A DNA stretch of 64,000 nt from Phyllobacterium sophorae. Lineage in GTDB: Bacteria > Pseudomonadota > Alphaproteobacteria > Rhizobiales > Rhizobiaceae. Below the pieces are notes generated by a model. That model was given only the letters and a program-made list of their open reading frames with translations, had not been told where the DNA came from and ran no database searches. The position numbers and the translations under genes were made by a program. This document shows, piece by piece, positions 44,581 through 53,343 of the stretch. Position 1 is the stretch's first letter. Each line of letters starts with the position of its first letter. The stretch covers positions 248,001 through 312,000 of the forward strand of contig NZ_PGGM01000002.1 of the NCBI RefSeq assembly GCF_003010965.1, in the 5' to 3' direction.

Positions 44581-45288
44581 ATGCGCTATGCAATCTACTT
44601 CACGCCGCCATCCAGCGATCCGCTGCTCAAAGTAGCGGCGAATTGGCTCGGCCGAAATGCCTTTACCGGTCAACCGGTGAGAACACCGCAGATTCGTGAC
44701 CTTGCGCATGAAGATTTTGCCCAGCTAACGGAATCGCCGCGGCGCTATGGATTTCATGCGACGCTAAAAGCGCCATTTCACCTCGCGGACGGCATCGAGG
44801 AACGAGAACTCTTGTCCGCACTGATGCATTTTTCCTCTTCAATCGATCCGGTTGAGATTCCGAAACTGCGGATCGCCTGTCTCGACGGGTTCTTCGCGCT
44901 CATTCCTGCAGAGCCGCTTGATCGTCTCGATCAATTGGCCAATGATGTCGTTGTCGCATTCGACCGTTTTCGCGCACCGCCAAGCGAGCAGGAGATCAAA
45001 CGTCGCGAGCCTGACAAAATGAGTGTTGCACAGCGCCGAAATCTCGAACTGTGGGGCTATCCTTATGTATTCGAAGATTTTCGCTTCCACATGACACTCA
45101 CTGGACCGGTGCCTGAACGGGATCGGCCGAAAATTGAACGTATCTTGAGTGAGTTCCTTGAGCCAGTTCTTGAAGAACCGGTCGAAATCAACAATCTCGC
45201 TCTGTTCACTGAAGCCGAAGCCGGGTTCCCTTTTGAAATACACTCGCTGCACCCGCTTGCGGGAACCAACCGAAGAAAGACTGCATAA
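44581..45288 (+). CDS. 2H phosphoesterase of phosphonate operons (DUF1045)
   Basis: A 235-residue protein of the DUF1045 group found in phn operons. Two HxT motifs, His59-Ala-Thr61 in RYGFHATLKAP and His170-Met-Thr172 in FRFHMTLTGP, identify a 2H phosphoesterase. As no phnP is present in the locus, it may open the 5-phosphoribosyl 1,2-cyclic phosphate made by PhnJ, the step PhnP does elsewhere. ATG 44581 has CCGGAGGAATCAAT upstream. phnM starts at the base after its stop. Confidence 0.85.
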   Translation: MRYAIYFTPPSSDPLLKVAANWLGRNAFTGQPVRTPQIRDLAHEDFAQLTESPRRYGFHATLKAPFHLADGIEERELLSALMHFSSSIDPVEIPKLRIACLDGFFALIPAEPLDRLDQLANDVVVAFDRFRAPPSEQEIKRREPDKMSVAQRRNLELWGYPYVFEDFRFHMTLTGPVPERDRPKIERILSEFLEPVLEEPVEINNLALFTEAEAGFPFEIHSLHPLAGTNRRKTA

Positions 45289-46428
45289 ATGTCTGCCGAA
45301 CTGATCTTGAACAATGCAAAAATCGTTCTCGAAGATGAAGTCATCGCAGGATCGGTTGTGATCCGTGACGGCAAAATTGCCGGCATATCAGAAGGCAACG
45401 TTGAAGGCGGAGAGGATTTTGAGGGCGATTATCTGATTCCCGGTCTGATCGAACTGCATACCGATCACCTTGAAGGCCATTATTTGCCGCGCCCGCGGGT
45501 ACGATGGAATCCGATTGCCGCCGTTCTCGCACATGATGGGCAGATCGCGACGTCGGGCATCACGACCGTTCTCGATGCCCTGCGGGTAGGGTTGGACGAG
45601 GACGCGGACATCACAGCTGCAGAAACCCGCAAACTGGCCGACGCGATTGAAAACAGCGTCAAAGAGGGCCGTCTGCGTGCGGATCATTATTTCCACCTGC
45701 GTTGTGAAGTTTCAGTGCCTGATTGCCTGGAGGGCTTCGCCCATTTTGATAATGACAGCCGGGTTCGGCTGGCATCGCTGATGGATCACGCGCCTGGTCA
45801 GCGCCAGTTCGTCAATCTGGAAACTTATACCTACTACTATCAGCGCAAGCTGAAACTCTCCGATCAGGAATTCAATGCATTCTGTGAAAAACGCATAGCG
45901 GAATCGGCCAGGAATTCCGGCCCGCAACGAAAGGCGATTTCCGATTTGTGCCGCGAGCGGGGCATTGTGCTGGCCAGTCATGACGATGCGACTGCTGCCC
46001 ATGTCGATGAAGCGGTCGAGCAAGGCATTCATGTGGCGGAGTTTCCAACGACGCTGGAAGCCGCCGCCGCCTCAAAACAGGCAGGCCTGTCAGTGCTGAT
46101 GGGCGCACCAAACGTGGTGCGCGGCGGCTCACATTCGGGAAATGTCTCGGCACGTGAACTGGCCGAGCATGGCTATCTCGACATTCTTTCATCTGACTAT
46201 ATTCCGTTCAGCCTCATCCAGTCGACGTTCTTCCTCAGCGAGGCGGTCGATGGCATTACCTTGCCGGACGCTGTGCGTCTGGTGACAAAGAATCCAGCAC
46301 AGGCTGTCGGGTTCGACGATCGCGGCGTCATTGAGGTCGGCAAGCGCGCTGATCTGGTGCGGGTGCGTGTCGATGAACATATTCCTGTGGTTCGTACCGT
46401 GTGGCGCGAAGGCCGACGGGTTGTATGA
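45289..46428 (+). CDS. phnM: Alpha-D-ribose-1-methylphosphonate-5-triphosphate diphosphatase PhnM
   Basis: PhnM removes pyrophosphate from the ribose-phosphonate triphosphate before C-P bond cleavage. The 379-residue amidohydrolase-superfamily protein has metal ligands in GLIELHTDHLEGHYLPRP (residues 54-71), then ASHDDATAAHVDEA and SSDYIPFSLI near the C-terminal half. It abuts the 2H-phosphoesterase gene without a gap and overlaps phnN by four bases. Confidence 0.94.
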   Translation: MSAELILNNAKIVLEDEVIAGSVVIRDGKIAGISEGNVEGGEDFEGDYLIPGLIELHTDHLEGHYLPRPRVRWNPIAAVLAHDGQIATSGITTVLDALRVGLDEDADITAAETRKLADAIENSVKEGRLRADHYFHLRCEVSVPDCLEGFAHFDNDSRVRLASLMDHAPGQRQFVNLETYTYYYQRKLKLSDQEFNAFCEKRIAESARNSGPQRKAISDLCRERGIVLASHDDATAAHVDEAVEQGIHVAEFPTTLEAAAASKQAGLSVLMGAPNVVRGGSHSGNVSARELAEHGYLDILSSDYIPFSLIQSTFFLSEAVDGITLPDAVRLVTKNPAQAVGFDDRGVIEVGKRADLVRVRVDEHIPVVRTVWREGRRVV

Positions 46429-47048
46429 TGGCGGCTGCGATGATCGAACGTGCCCTCAATGAGGCGTCTGCGCCGCTTCGCAATGGTGCCTTTGTCGCCG
46501 TGGTCGGGCCGAGTGGTGCCGGCAAGGATACCATCATCGATTTCGCCCGGGCGGTGCTTGGCGGCGAGCCGGGCTATCATTTCGTGCGGCGGGTCGTGAC
46601 ACGTCCGTCCTCCGCCGATACGGAAGTTCATGACACGTTGAGTGAGGAGCAGTTCCTGGCGGCAAAAAGGGCAGGGGAGTTTAGCCACTCCTGGGAGGCC
46701 CACGGTTTGTACTATGGCCTGCCACGATCTGTCGACGACGAGATTGAACGTGGTGCAGTCGCTGTTGCCAATGTCTCGCGCGGGGTCCTGCCTGCACTTC
46801 GCGAGGCCTATTCCAATTTTCTGGTCGTCCATATCACGGCTTCGCATGAGGTTCTGGCGAAACGGCTGTCCTCCCGCGGACGCGAAGATGCTGAGGAAAT
46901 CCGCCGGCGTTTGACGCGGGCCGCTCCAAATCCATGCGATCCTTCCGGCGCGGTCATGATCGATAATTCCGGGGCTGTCAGCGATTCCGGTAATGAGTTT
47001 GTTGCGGTATTGAAAAGGACCGCCGCGTTTGTGGCCGTTTCCGAATAG
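46425..47048 (+). CDS. phnN: Ribose 1,5-bisphosphate phosphokinase PhnN
   Basis: PhnN phosphorylates ribose 1,5-bisphosphate to PRPP, returning the C-P lyase sugar to metabolism. The 207 residues have a P-loop VVGPSGAGKDT (about residues 25-35) and the guanylate-kinase-like GEFSHSWEAHGLYYGLP. I chose ATG 46425 because it overlaps the phnM stop (ATGA); two further in-frame ATG codons follow. It is the last gene of the phn locus and is followed by a clear terminator. Confidence 0.92.
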   Translation: MMAAAMIERALNEASAPLRNGAFVAVVGPSGAGKDTIIDFARAVLGGEPGYHFVRRVVTRPSSADTEVHDTLSEEQFLAAKRAGEFSHSWEAHGLYYGLPRSVDDEIERGAVAVANVSRGVLPALREAYSNFLVVHITASHEVLAKRLSSRGREDAEEIRRRLTRAAPNPCDPSGAVMIDNSGAVSDSGNEFVAVLKRTAAFVAVSE

Positions 47049-47094
47049 ATGTAGTGTTTAAGCAAACAGCCGGTAAGTACTGAAAGAAATGGGA

Positions 47095-47124
47095 AAAAAT
47101 CCGGAAGCGACGCTTCCGGATTTT
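47095..47124. terminator. Bidirectional terminator between phnN and porin
   Basis: CCGGAAG and CTTCCGG, within a fully symmetric 19-nt stretch (47101-47119), form a stem flanked by AAAAAAT on the left and ATTTT on the right. It can act for both the phn operon and the convergent porin gene. Confidence 0.85.
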
Positions 47125-47140
47125 CATAAGAGCAAGACGG

Positions 47141-48184
47141 TCAGAAATCGCGCTGGAAACGGATGATACCGCCCAGTGCGTCGTCGTTGCCGCGATCTCC
47201 GTCAAACCTGGTGTAGTCCACTTCTGGCGTTACCGTAAAGCCGGGAACAAGCACGTAAGCGACGTTCAAAGCCGCAGCGACTGTGCCTTCAGACTCATAG
47301 GCGAGCTGAGCATTGACGGTTGCCTTGTCGGTCACTTTGGCGGCCAAGCCACCCCATGCAGCCCAGTCTCCGTGCCAAGGCGCTAGGAAATTGCGGTTTG
47401 TGCGTGTGTCGTCATAATTGGACTGATAGCCGCCCATGACCCAGGCTGTCACCGCGTCGGTGATTTTCACGTCCAGTCGAGCCTTGCCGGCAAATTCTTC
47501 GACGTTGGAATCGTACCCTGCAATGGCGGAGATTGTGCCCCAACCCTGTTCATACTTCACCCCGGCTAGAACATGAGGCATGTAGTCCTCGATGACGTAG
47601 TCGGCATAACCGTCGTTGATCGAGCCCTGTTCGGCGGCAATGATTGCAGAGAAACCATTACCGCCAGCAAAGGTATAGCTGATCTGGTTCGTTTCCCAAC
47701 TGTTGTAGTTGATCACATCGTCCTGGATGATATCGCCAGCGTAACCGTTCCACGAGCCGAAAATTTCATCAGCAATACCGACACGGAAGCCGCCGAGCTC
47801 GATGAATGCCTGGGGAATGCTCGCGCCTTCGTTCAAACCATCTTCGAAGTCGAAGCGCGTTTGGATGTAGGAGCGCAACGTACCAAGTTCGGTTTCCGAC
47901 CGGGCATCGAAGCGGACCTCTGCGCGCGTGTGCTTGACCCAGGTACCTAACTCGCCACCGTTGTAGACGTCATCGCCGCCTTGCGCGTCATAGCGTACAT
48001 AGCCGCTGACCTTGAGGCAGGTTTCTGTACCCGGGATATAGAAGAAGCCGGCGCCATAGGCGTCGCATACGCGGACATATTCAACTGGTTCCGGTTCGGC
48101 CACGACGACCGCATCCGCGGCGCGCGCACCAGAAACTGCGATCAGGGCAGCAGTGGAACCCAGGAGAAGGCTCTTGATATTCAT
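47141..48184 (-). CDS. Outer-membrane porin of the Omp2b/RopA type
   Basis: A 347-residue beta-barrel porin (Porin_2 family of Hyphomicrobiales). Residues 1-22 are a signal peptide (MNIKSLLLGSTAALIAVSGARA). The mature N-terminus EYVRVCDAYGAGFFYIPGTE and the last residues FQRDF with terminal Phe are typical of this porin group and of barrel assembly signals. ATG 48184 has GGAGA about seven bases upstream; the frame is open for ten more codons. It forms small-solute channels in the outer membrane. Confidence 0.93.
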   Translation of the reverse strand: MNIKSLLLGSTAALIAVSGARAADAVVVAEPEPVEYVRVCDAYGAGFFYIPGTETCLKVSGYVRYDAQGGDDVYNGGELGTWVKHTRAEVRFDARSETELGTLRSYIQTRFDFEDGLNEGASIPQAFIELGGFRVGIADEIFGSWNGYAGDIIQDDVINYNSWETNQISYTFAGGNGFSAIIAAEQGSINDGYADYVIEDYMPHVLAGVKYEQGWGTISAIAGYDSNVEEFAGKARLDVKITDAVTAWVMGGYQSNYDDTRTNRNFLAPWHGDWAAWGGLAAKVTDKATVNAQLAYESEGTVAAALNVAYVLVPGFTVTPEVDYTRFDGDRGNDDALGGIIRFQRDF

Positions 48185-48488
48185 TTCAGATCTCCGATCA
48201 GGAAAGATTTTCATACAAGCTCATGTCCCCGGAACGGATGCTTAGTCCTGTTTTTTGAATGGCGCAAAACCGATCTATTATCGAACCGCGGGTTCGGAAA
48301 TCGGTGTTGCGATTTTAACACGTGACTAACAAACAGTGAGATTCGGAACCTGGTTGTCAGCATCAGGGAAATCAATTGTGCTAATCATTGGCGGCACACC
48401 TTCCGGGCATCACCGGCGGTCGCAACCTGTCTGTAAAGGTGATAACTAACGAATTCATGCAAACGAAAATCTATCGGGGAATGCTGAA
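48185..48488. other. Porin-lipoprotein intergenic region
   Basis: This 304-nt gap between divergent genes must hold both promoters, but I could not pick convincing -35/-10 pairs. One small inverted repeat, CGAACC-GCG-GGTTCG (48282-48296), lies within a longer partly symmetric stretch bounded by CCGAT and ATCGG. No small gene is evident. Confidence 0.5.
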
Positions 48489-48812
48489 ATGAGATTAGCC
48501 TGCTACGTCCTGGTTGCCGCCGCTCTCGTCTTTTCAACGTCATGCACGACGCCCAATGTCGACACCAATCTGGCGACCAACTCCCTCAGAAACTCGGTAT
48601 ATGACGAGTGTGGATGGGCACCCGACGCCTCTACCCTCTCCGGCTTGATTCCCGCCATTTCACAGGGGCGGGACGGATTTCAAAGAACCACCAGAGCAGT
48701 CTGCGCTGCGGCAAAGGGCGCGCCGGCTTCCCCAGGGGAGTTCGTAACTGTCGAGGTCGAGGGAAAACAGGTTCGCGGAAGGTTTCTCCAGCCGGGAGAG
48801 AAACTCACTTAA
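48489..48812 (+). CDS. Small hypothetical lipoprotein
   Basis: The 107-residue protein starts with a type II signal peptide: a short basic start, the hydrophobic VLVAAALVFSTSC and lipobox STSC with the modified Cys19. The mature part is polar and unrecognised (CGWAPDASTLSGLIPAIS in the middle). GGGGAATGCTGAA precedes the ATG. No partner gene is adjacent; it is divergent from the porin gene. It is probably an outer- or inner-membrane-anchored periplasmic protein of unknown role. Confidence 0.75.
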   Translation: MRLACYVLVAAALVFSTSCTTPNVDTNLATNSLRNSVYDECGWAPDASTLSGLIPAISQGRDGFQRTTRAVCAAAKGAPASPGEFVTVEVEGKQVRGRFLQPGEKLT

Positions 48813-49333
48813 GGCCCGTAGGTCGTGTTGAGATGAACTCTCGCCGAGGTCAATGTCGATGACATGAGCCTGCTCGTATTCATCACCGTCAGGAGCAGGC
48901 TGCGTCCAAATCGTGCCGCCTGCCCCTTTCAATATTAGCTTCGTTAATGCCTCGTCTCCGTTCCCTCAGACCCGATAGCGGTTAGAAGGTTGGGAGTTGC
49001 ACAATCGAAATTCCATAGAAAATATAGGCACCGATAGCCGTAGTGATTGCGATAACGATCAGCATTGCCCCATCTGTTAATTCGAACATTTCGCCCTCCT
49101 TATTATTATTTTTCACAAGTCTAGCAAATTGCGTCGCCCTTGGCTGCACATCAACCTGAGCTAACCAGGTAGAGTTAATTGGCTGATGGCCAATGGCATC
49201 GATGTCTCACGATCCCGTGAGCAGTGAAACACGGCGTGGGCACCCCGCTGAGTTTCATGTTATGAGTTGCCGATCACGATGACATCCCACTCAAGCCAGC
49301 ACGGAATGTGCCAGCCAGATGCGGAGTTCAAGC
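48813..49333. other. Intergenic region holding one short peptide gene
   Basis: 521 nt separate the lipoprotein and the Fe-S subunit gene. Apart from the 35-codon minus-strand gene at 48982-49089 I see no tRNA, repeat or clear terminator. The part from 49100 to 49333 should contain promoters for the peptide gene and for the molybdoenzyme operon. Confidence 0.5.
48982..49089 (-). CDS. 35-residue single-membrane-segment peptide
   Basis: A complete short gene not obvious from length alone. The ATG at 49089 is preceded seven bases upstream by a perfect AGGAGGG ribosome site. The 35 residues are a charged start (MFELTDG), a hydrophobic helix of about 22 residues from Ala8 (AMLIVIAITTAIGAYIFYGI) and a short tail ending QLPTF, then TAA. 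This is the make-up of small bacterial membrane peptides that bind larger membrane complexes. I do not recognise its family. It is isolated, on the strand opposite to both neighbours. Confidence 0.62.
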   Translation of the reverse strand: MFELTDGAMLIVIAITTAIGAYIFYGISIVQLPTF

Positions 49334-49792
49334 ATGGTTACTTTCAAGCTCAACGGACAGGAACGGAGTTTTGACGGGGATCCCGAGACCCCGCTGCTCT
49401 GGGTCTTGCGCGATTTCGAGAAACTCACTGGCACGAAATATGGTTGCGGTATCGCCCAATGCGGTGCGTGTACCGTCCATATGGACGGTACGACACGCCG
49501 AAGCTGCATCACGCCGGTCTCAACGGTCGATGGGTCGGAAATTGTCACCATCGAGGGTGTCACCGGCAAGGAGGCTGACGCAGTCAGGAAGGCGTGGGTC
49601 GCGATTGACGTCCCGCAATGCGGCTATTGCCAATCAGGGCAGATCATGTCGGCTGTTTCCCTTCTCCAAATGACCCCGAAACCCACTGACGCGGATATTG
49701 ATGGAGCAATGGCAGGAAATATCTGCCGCTGCGCCACCTATCACCGCATCCGGCAGGCGATTCATGACGCCGCCGATATCCTGGAGGGTTAA
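49334..49792 (+). CDS. (2Fe-2S) subunit of xanthine-dehydrogenase-family oxidase
   Basis: A 152-residue two-cluster electron-transfer subunit like IorA of isoquinoline 1-oxidoreductase. The plant-ferredoxin-type cluster motif is CGIAQCGACTVHMDG (residues about 42-56) and the second cluster is bound by CGYCQSGQ and CRCATYHRI. No signal peptide is present, so it would be carried with the Tat-exported partner. ATG 49334 is chosen over an ATG five codons upstream because homology starts there. It precedes the molybdenum subunit by three bases. Confidence 0.9.
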   Translation: MVTFKLNGQERSFDGDPETPLLWVLRDFEKLTGTKYGCGIAQCGACTVHMDGTTRRSCITPVSTVDGSEIVTIEGVTGKEADAVRKAWVAIDVPQCGYCQSGQIMSAVSLLQMTPKPTDADIDGAMAGNICRCATYHRIRQAIHDAADILEG

Positions 49793-49795
49793 GCG

Positions 49796-51952
49796 ATGAC
49801 CCTGCACCACATCACAAGCACGCGCCGCTCCTTCCTGGCAGGTGCTGGTTTAATCATCGGTTTTTCGCTCGCACCAAAGATTTTTGCGGCAAGGGCCTTC
49901 GAAGGTATTCAGGCGGGAGGGGGTGAAGCGCTTTCGACGATGAATGCCTTCGTGAAGATCGGCACCGATGACACAGTGACTGTGCTGTCGAAGCACATAG
50001 AGTTTGGTCAGGGCCCATTCACGGGACTTGCCACCATCGTAGCAGAAGAGCTCGATGCCGACTGGAGCCAGATGCGGGCTGTTCATTCGCCGGCCGATGA
50101 CAAGATCTACGCCAATCTCGCATTCGGTCTGCAAGGTACCGGTGGTTCCACGTCGATTGGCAACTCATATGAACAGCTTCGAAAAGCCGGCGCGACGGCA
50201 AGGGCAATGCTCGTCTCGGCGGCCGCCGAAGAGTGGGGTGTTCCGGCGAGCGAAATAACGGTGGAACATGGCCGCATCAAACACGCCGCATCGGGCAAGG
50301 AAAGCGGGTTTGGTGCATTGGCGAGCAAGGCTGCCAAGCAACTCCCCCCTGCCGAGCCAAAGCTGAAGGATCCCCAGAACTTCACGCTCATCGGCAAGGA
50401 ACTTCCAAAGCTCGATACCCTCGGCAAGACGAATGGGACAGCCGTTTTCACGCTCGATATCACTGCAGACAATATGTTGTATGCCACCGTTGCGCATGCT
50501 GTACATTTCGGGGCGGCGGTCAAATCCGTCGATGATGCGGAGGCTCGCAAGGTCCAGGGCGTAGTCGATATCAGACAGGTACCCCAAGGCGTGGCCGTCT
50601 ACGCTGACAACACGTTTGCGGCGCTGAAAGGTCGTGAGGCGCTGAAAATCGAATGGGATCTCTCCAAAGCCGAAACTCGATCAAGTGACGAGCTTGCGGC
50701 CGATTACGCTAAGCTTTTCAACGAGAAAGGTCTCGAAGCGACAAATACCGGCAATGTCGAAAGTGCATTCACCGGCAATGGCGTGCAAACGTTGGAGGCA
50801 GAGATCACCTTTCCGTTTCTCGCCCATGCGCCCATGGAGCCGCTCGACGCGGTGTTCATCAAGGCCGCCGATGGATCGGTTGATATCTATAATGGCGCCC
50901 AGTTCCCGGGAATGGACAAAAACACTGCAGCAAAGGTGCTCGGTCTCGATCCTGGGAAAGTGCGGGTGAATACGCAACTTGCGGGCGGGAGCTTTGGCCG
51001 CAGGGCACAATTCGGGTCGCCCTACATCCAAGAGGCGGCGGCGGTTTTCGGAGCCACTGACGGCAGCCGTCCGGTCAAGCACATGTGGACACGCGAGGAC
51101 GATATTCGCGGTGGCTTCTACCGGCCCATGTATGTTCACAAGATGCGTGGTGCGATAGACCCGGACGGGCGGATTATCGGTTGGGACCAGGCAATTGTTG
51201 GTCAATCGATCTTGGCAAAAGCTGACCTGGATGAAAGTTCGGTCGAGGGCGCTTCCAACTTGCCCTACGTAATTCCCAATTTGCGCGTCATTTCGCATAA
51301 TACCACGCTTGCCGTGCCCCCGCTCTGGTGGCGTTCGGTCGGTCACACTCATACGGGATTCGCTGTCGAAACCTTCGTCGATGAATTGCTTGAGAAAGTG
51401 AACAAGGATCCCGTGGAAGGCCGGCTGGCGCTCCTGACCAGGGAGCCGCGACATATGGCGACACTGAAGAAGGTTGCCGAAATGGCGGATTGGGGTTCGC
51501 AGGTTCCGGAAGGGCGCCAGCGCGGCGTTGCGGTGGTAAAGAGTTTCGGGACTTATGTGGCGCAGATTGTGGAAGTATCCGTTGCCGACGACGGCACTCC
51601 CCGGGTGCATAAGGTATGGTGCGCTGTCGATTGCGGAGTGGCAATCAATCCCAATGTTATCACGGCTCAGATGGAAGGAGGTATCGGGTACGGTGTCGGG
51701 GCAATCCTGTTTGATGCGATTACACTCGGCGAAGGCGGCAAAATCGTTCAGTCCAACTTCCATGATTACCGCTCACTGCGCATCAATGAAATGCCCGCAG
51801 TCGAAGTCGCAATAATCCCCTCAACCGAAAATCCGACCGGTGTTGGCGAACCTGGGGTACCTCCGGTGGGGCCGGCAATAGCCAATGCATGGCGACGGCT
51901 TACGAATAGTCCGGTTCGGCGTCTGCCGATCGTAAGTGTCCTTTCCGCATAG
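49796..51952 (+). CDS. Tat-exported molybdopterin aldehyde/N-heterocycle dehydrogenase subunit
   Basis: A 718-residue molybdenum-binding subunit of the IorB/aldehyde-oxidoreductase type. The N-terminus has a Tat signal, TSTRRSFLAGAGLIIGFSLA, so the mature enzyme is periplasmic. Family parts visible are EFGQGPFTGLATIVAEELDA (about 65-84), FPFLAHAPMEPLDAV and GSFGRRAQFGSPYIQEAA, and GVGEPGVPPVGPAIANA near the C-terminus with the catalytic Glu. Together with the Fe-S subunit and cytochrome c it should pass electrons to the respiratory chain. The substrate could be an aldehyde or an N-heterocycle. Confidence 0.9.
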   Translation: MTLHHITSTRRSFLAGAGLIIGFSLAPKIFAARAFEGIQAGGGEALSTMNAFVKIGTDDTVTVLSKHIEFGQGPFTGLATIVAEELDADWSQMRAVHSPADDKIYANLAFGLQGTGGSTSIGNSYEQLRKAGATARAMLVSAAAEEWGVPASEITVEHGRIKHAASGKESGFGALASKAAKQLPPAEPKLKDPQNFTLIGKELPKLDTLGKTNGTAVFTLDITADNMLYATVAHAVHFGAAVKSVDDAEARKVQGVVDIRQVPQGVAVYADNTFAALKGREALKIEWDLSKAETRSSDELAADYAKLFNEKGLEATNTGNVESAFTGNGVQTLEAEITFPFLAHAPMEPLDAVFIKAADGSVDIYNGAQFPGMDKNTAAKVLGLDPGKVRVNTQLAGGSFGRRAQFGSPYIQEAAAVFGATDGSRPVKHMWTREDDIRGGFYRPMYVHKMRGAIDPDGRIIGWDQAIVGQSILAKADLDESSVEGASNLPYVIPNLRVISHNTTLAVPPLWWRSVGHTHTGFAVETFVDELLEKVNKDPVEGRLALLTREPRHMATLKKVAEMADWGSQVPEGRQRGVAVVKSFGTYVAQIVEVSVADDGTPRVHKVWCAVDCGVAINPNVITAQMEGGIGYGVGAILFDAITLGEGGKIVQSNFHDYRSLRINEMPAVEVAIIPSTENPTGVGEPGVPPVGPAIANAWRRLTNSPVRRLPIVSVLSA

Positions 51953-51964
51953 GAGATGCACGCT

Positions 51965-52615
51965 ATGAGACGAAATATCGCCTTCATTTCCATTGCGCTG
52001 TGCCTCGCCGTCAATGCGGCAGTTGTGGCCACCAATATTTCATTCGCCCAAGACAAGTCGGTGCCGGAGAAAGATAGTCTAAAGCCGGCGTCGGCATTCC
52101 AATCTATTTCTGATGAAAAACAGCGGTCTGTCGCCCTTTTCGAAGAGGCAGGGAAAGTCATCCAGCATCCGCGATGTGTAAATTGCCATCCGGTGGGTGA
52201 CCGGCCATTGCAGGACATTGCCATGCATCCGCACCAGCCACCCGTCTCGCGCGGTGAAGCTGGCATGGGGCTTCCCGGAATGACCTGTAACACTTGTCAT
52301 GGGGCTGAGAACGTTAAGGTCGTCGGCCAAGCGGAGACGATCAAGAGCATTCCTGGCAATCCCAATTGGCATTTGGCACCGATTGAAATGGCTTGGGAGG
52401 GCAAAACCCTAAGTTACATCTGTAAACAGATCAAAGATCCGCAGCGCAATGGCGGCAAATCGCTGGACGGCATCATTGAACACATGGCGCACGACGACCT
52501 TGTCGGCTGGGGCTGGAGCCCTGGTGAAGGCCGCGAACCGGTTCCGGGGACACAGAAGGCGTTCGGAGAACTGATCCAGGCATGGATTCAAAGCGGAGCC
52601 GCATGCCCATCATAG
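51965..52615 (+). CDS. Periplasmic diheme-type cytochrome c partner
   Basis: A 216-residue exported protein with a signal peptide (hydrophobic segment at about 6-27) and two heme-binding motifs, CVNCH and CNTCH. I chose ATG 51965 because AGGAG at 51951-51955 is nine bases before it; the ATG at 51956 lies right on that site. It follows the molybdenum subunit by 12 nt and probably accepts its electrons. It converges on the RidA-like gene. Confidence 0.82.
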   Translation: MRRNIAFISIALCLAVNAAVVATNISFAQDKSVPEKDSLKPASAFQSISDEKQRSVALFEEAGKVIQHPRCVNCHPVGDRPLQDIAMHPHQPPVSRGEAGMGLPGMTCNTCHGAENVKVVGQAETIKSIPGNPNWHLAPIEMAWEGKTLSYICKQIKDPQRNGGKSLDGIIEHMAHDDLVGWGWSPGEGREPVPGTQKAFGELIQAWIQSGAACPS

Positions 52616-52645
52616 TTGACCGATCCTGTTAGGCTTGTTCTCATG

Positions 52646-53050
52646 CTAAAGTGAATCGTCAATGACTGCCATTGCGTCAACCTCGAGAAGGTAATCGGGT
52701 CTGGACAATGCGGCTACTCCCACCAGCGTATCGGTTGGCTTGTGATCTCCGAACAACGAAATTCGCCCTTCCTCAATCATGGCCAAGTGTTCGCGCTTAT
52801 AGTTGGCCACAAAGATTGTGAGCTTTGTCACTTGCTGTGGCCGGGCGCCGGCCGCGGCAAGCGCCCGTCCGATGTTGGCAAACACCTGGCGGGCCTGGGC
52901 GGTCATGTCGCCGGAGCCAACAACATTGCCTTCACGGTCCTCAGCTACCTGTCCAGCGATGAAAACCAGCCTGCTCCCCGTGGCAACGATCGCATGGCTG
53001 TAAGTGAGAGGGGTAGGTATGTCGGTAGGATTGATACATTTCAATGTCAT
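52646..53050 (-). CDS. RidA/YjgF family protein
   Basis: A 134-residue member of the RidA superfamily, which hydrolyses reactive enamine/imine intermediates. Typical blocks are VFIAGQVAEDREGNVVG (residues 30-46), QARQVFANIGRALAAAG and PDYLLEVDAMAVI at the C-terminus. The general RidA catalytic Arg is not clearly placed, so it may belong to one of the Rid subgroups with another role. It is a single gene. Confidence 0.85.
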   Translation of the reverse strand: MTLKCINPTDIPTPLTYSHAIVATGSRLVFIAGQVAEDREGNVVGSGDMTAQARQVFANIGRALAAAGARPQQVTKLTIFVANYKREHLAMIEEGRISLFGDHKPTDTLVGVAALSRPDYLLEVDAMAVIDDSL

Positions 53051-53343
53051 TGATCTGGTCTCTCGCGTTCAAGACAACTCTGGATGATTTGGCTCTTCCG
53101 ATTTCGACTGCCGGTTTCAATTTGCGGCGTGTTATCGCGTGCCGTCGCAACTCGGCGTGATCGGCGGGTGCCTCCCGGTGGACAGTTTCACCGTTACGGA
53201 TTATGACGATCCGACCGTTGTACCCGAACGTTTTTCGCTGTCTTGGTGCGGCACACTTGGCTGCATTTTAGGGCCAAATAAGTGGAAATGGTCAAGAACA
53301 GCTTTGAGGGGCAGCCAAACGGACATTTTGGAACTGACGGCAA
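53051..53343. other. Intergenic region between RidA-like gene and dusA
   Basis: The 293-nt gap between two divergent genes shows no recognisable gene, repeat or terminator. A 70-codon open frame on the plus strand crosses into dusA, but has no ribosome site or recognisable product. Confidence 0.5.

Noticed and set aside
47101..47119. Symmetric 19-nt stretch as a regulator site for the porin
   Set aside because: Its place between two convergent stop codons with A- and T-tracts on each side fits a bidirectional terminator better.
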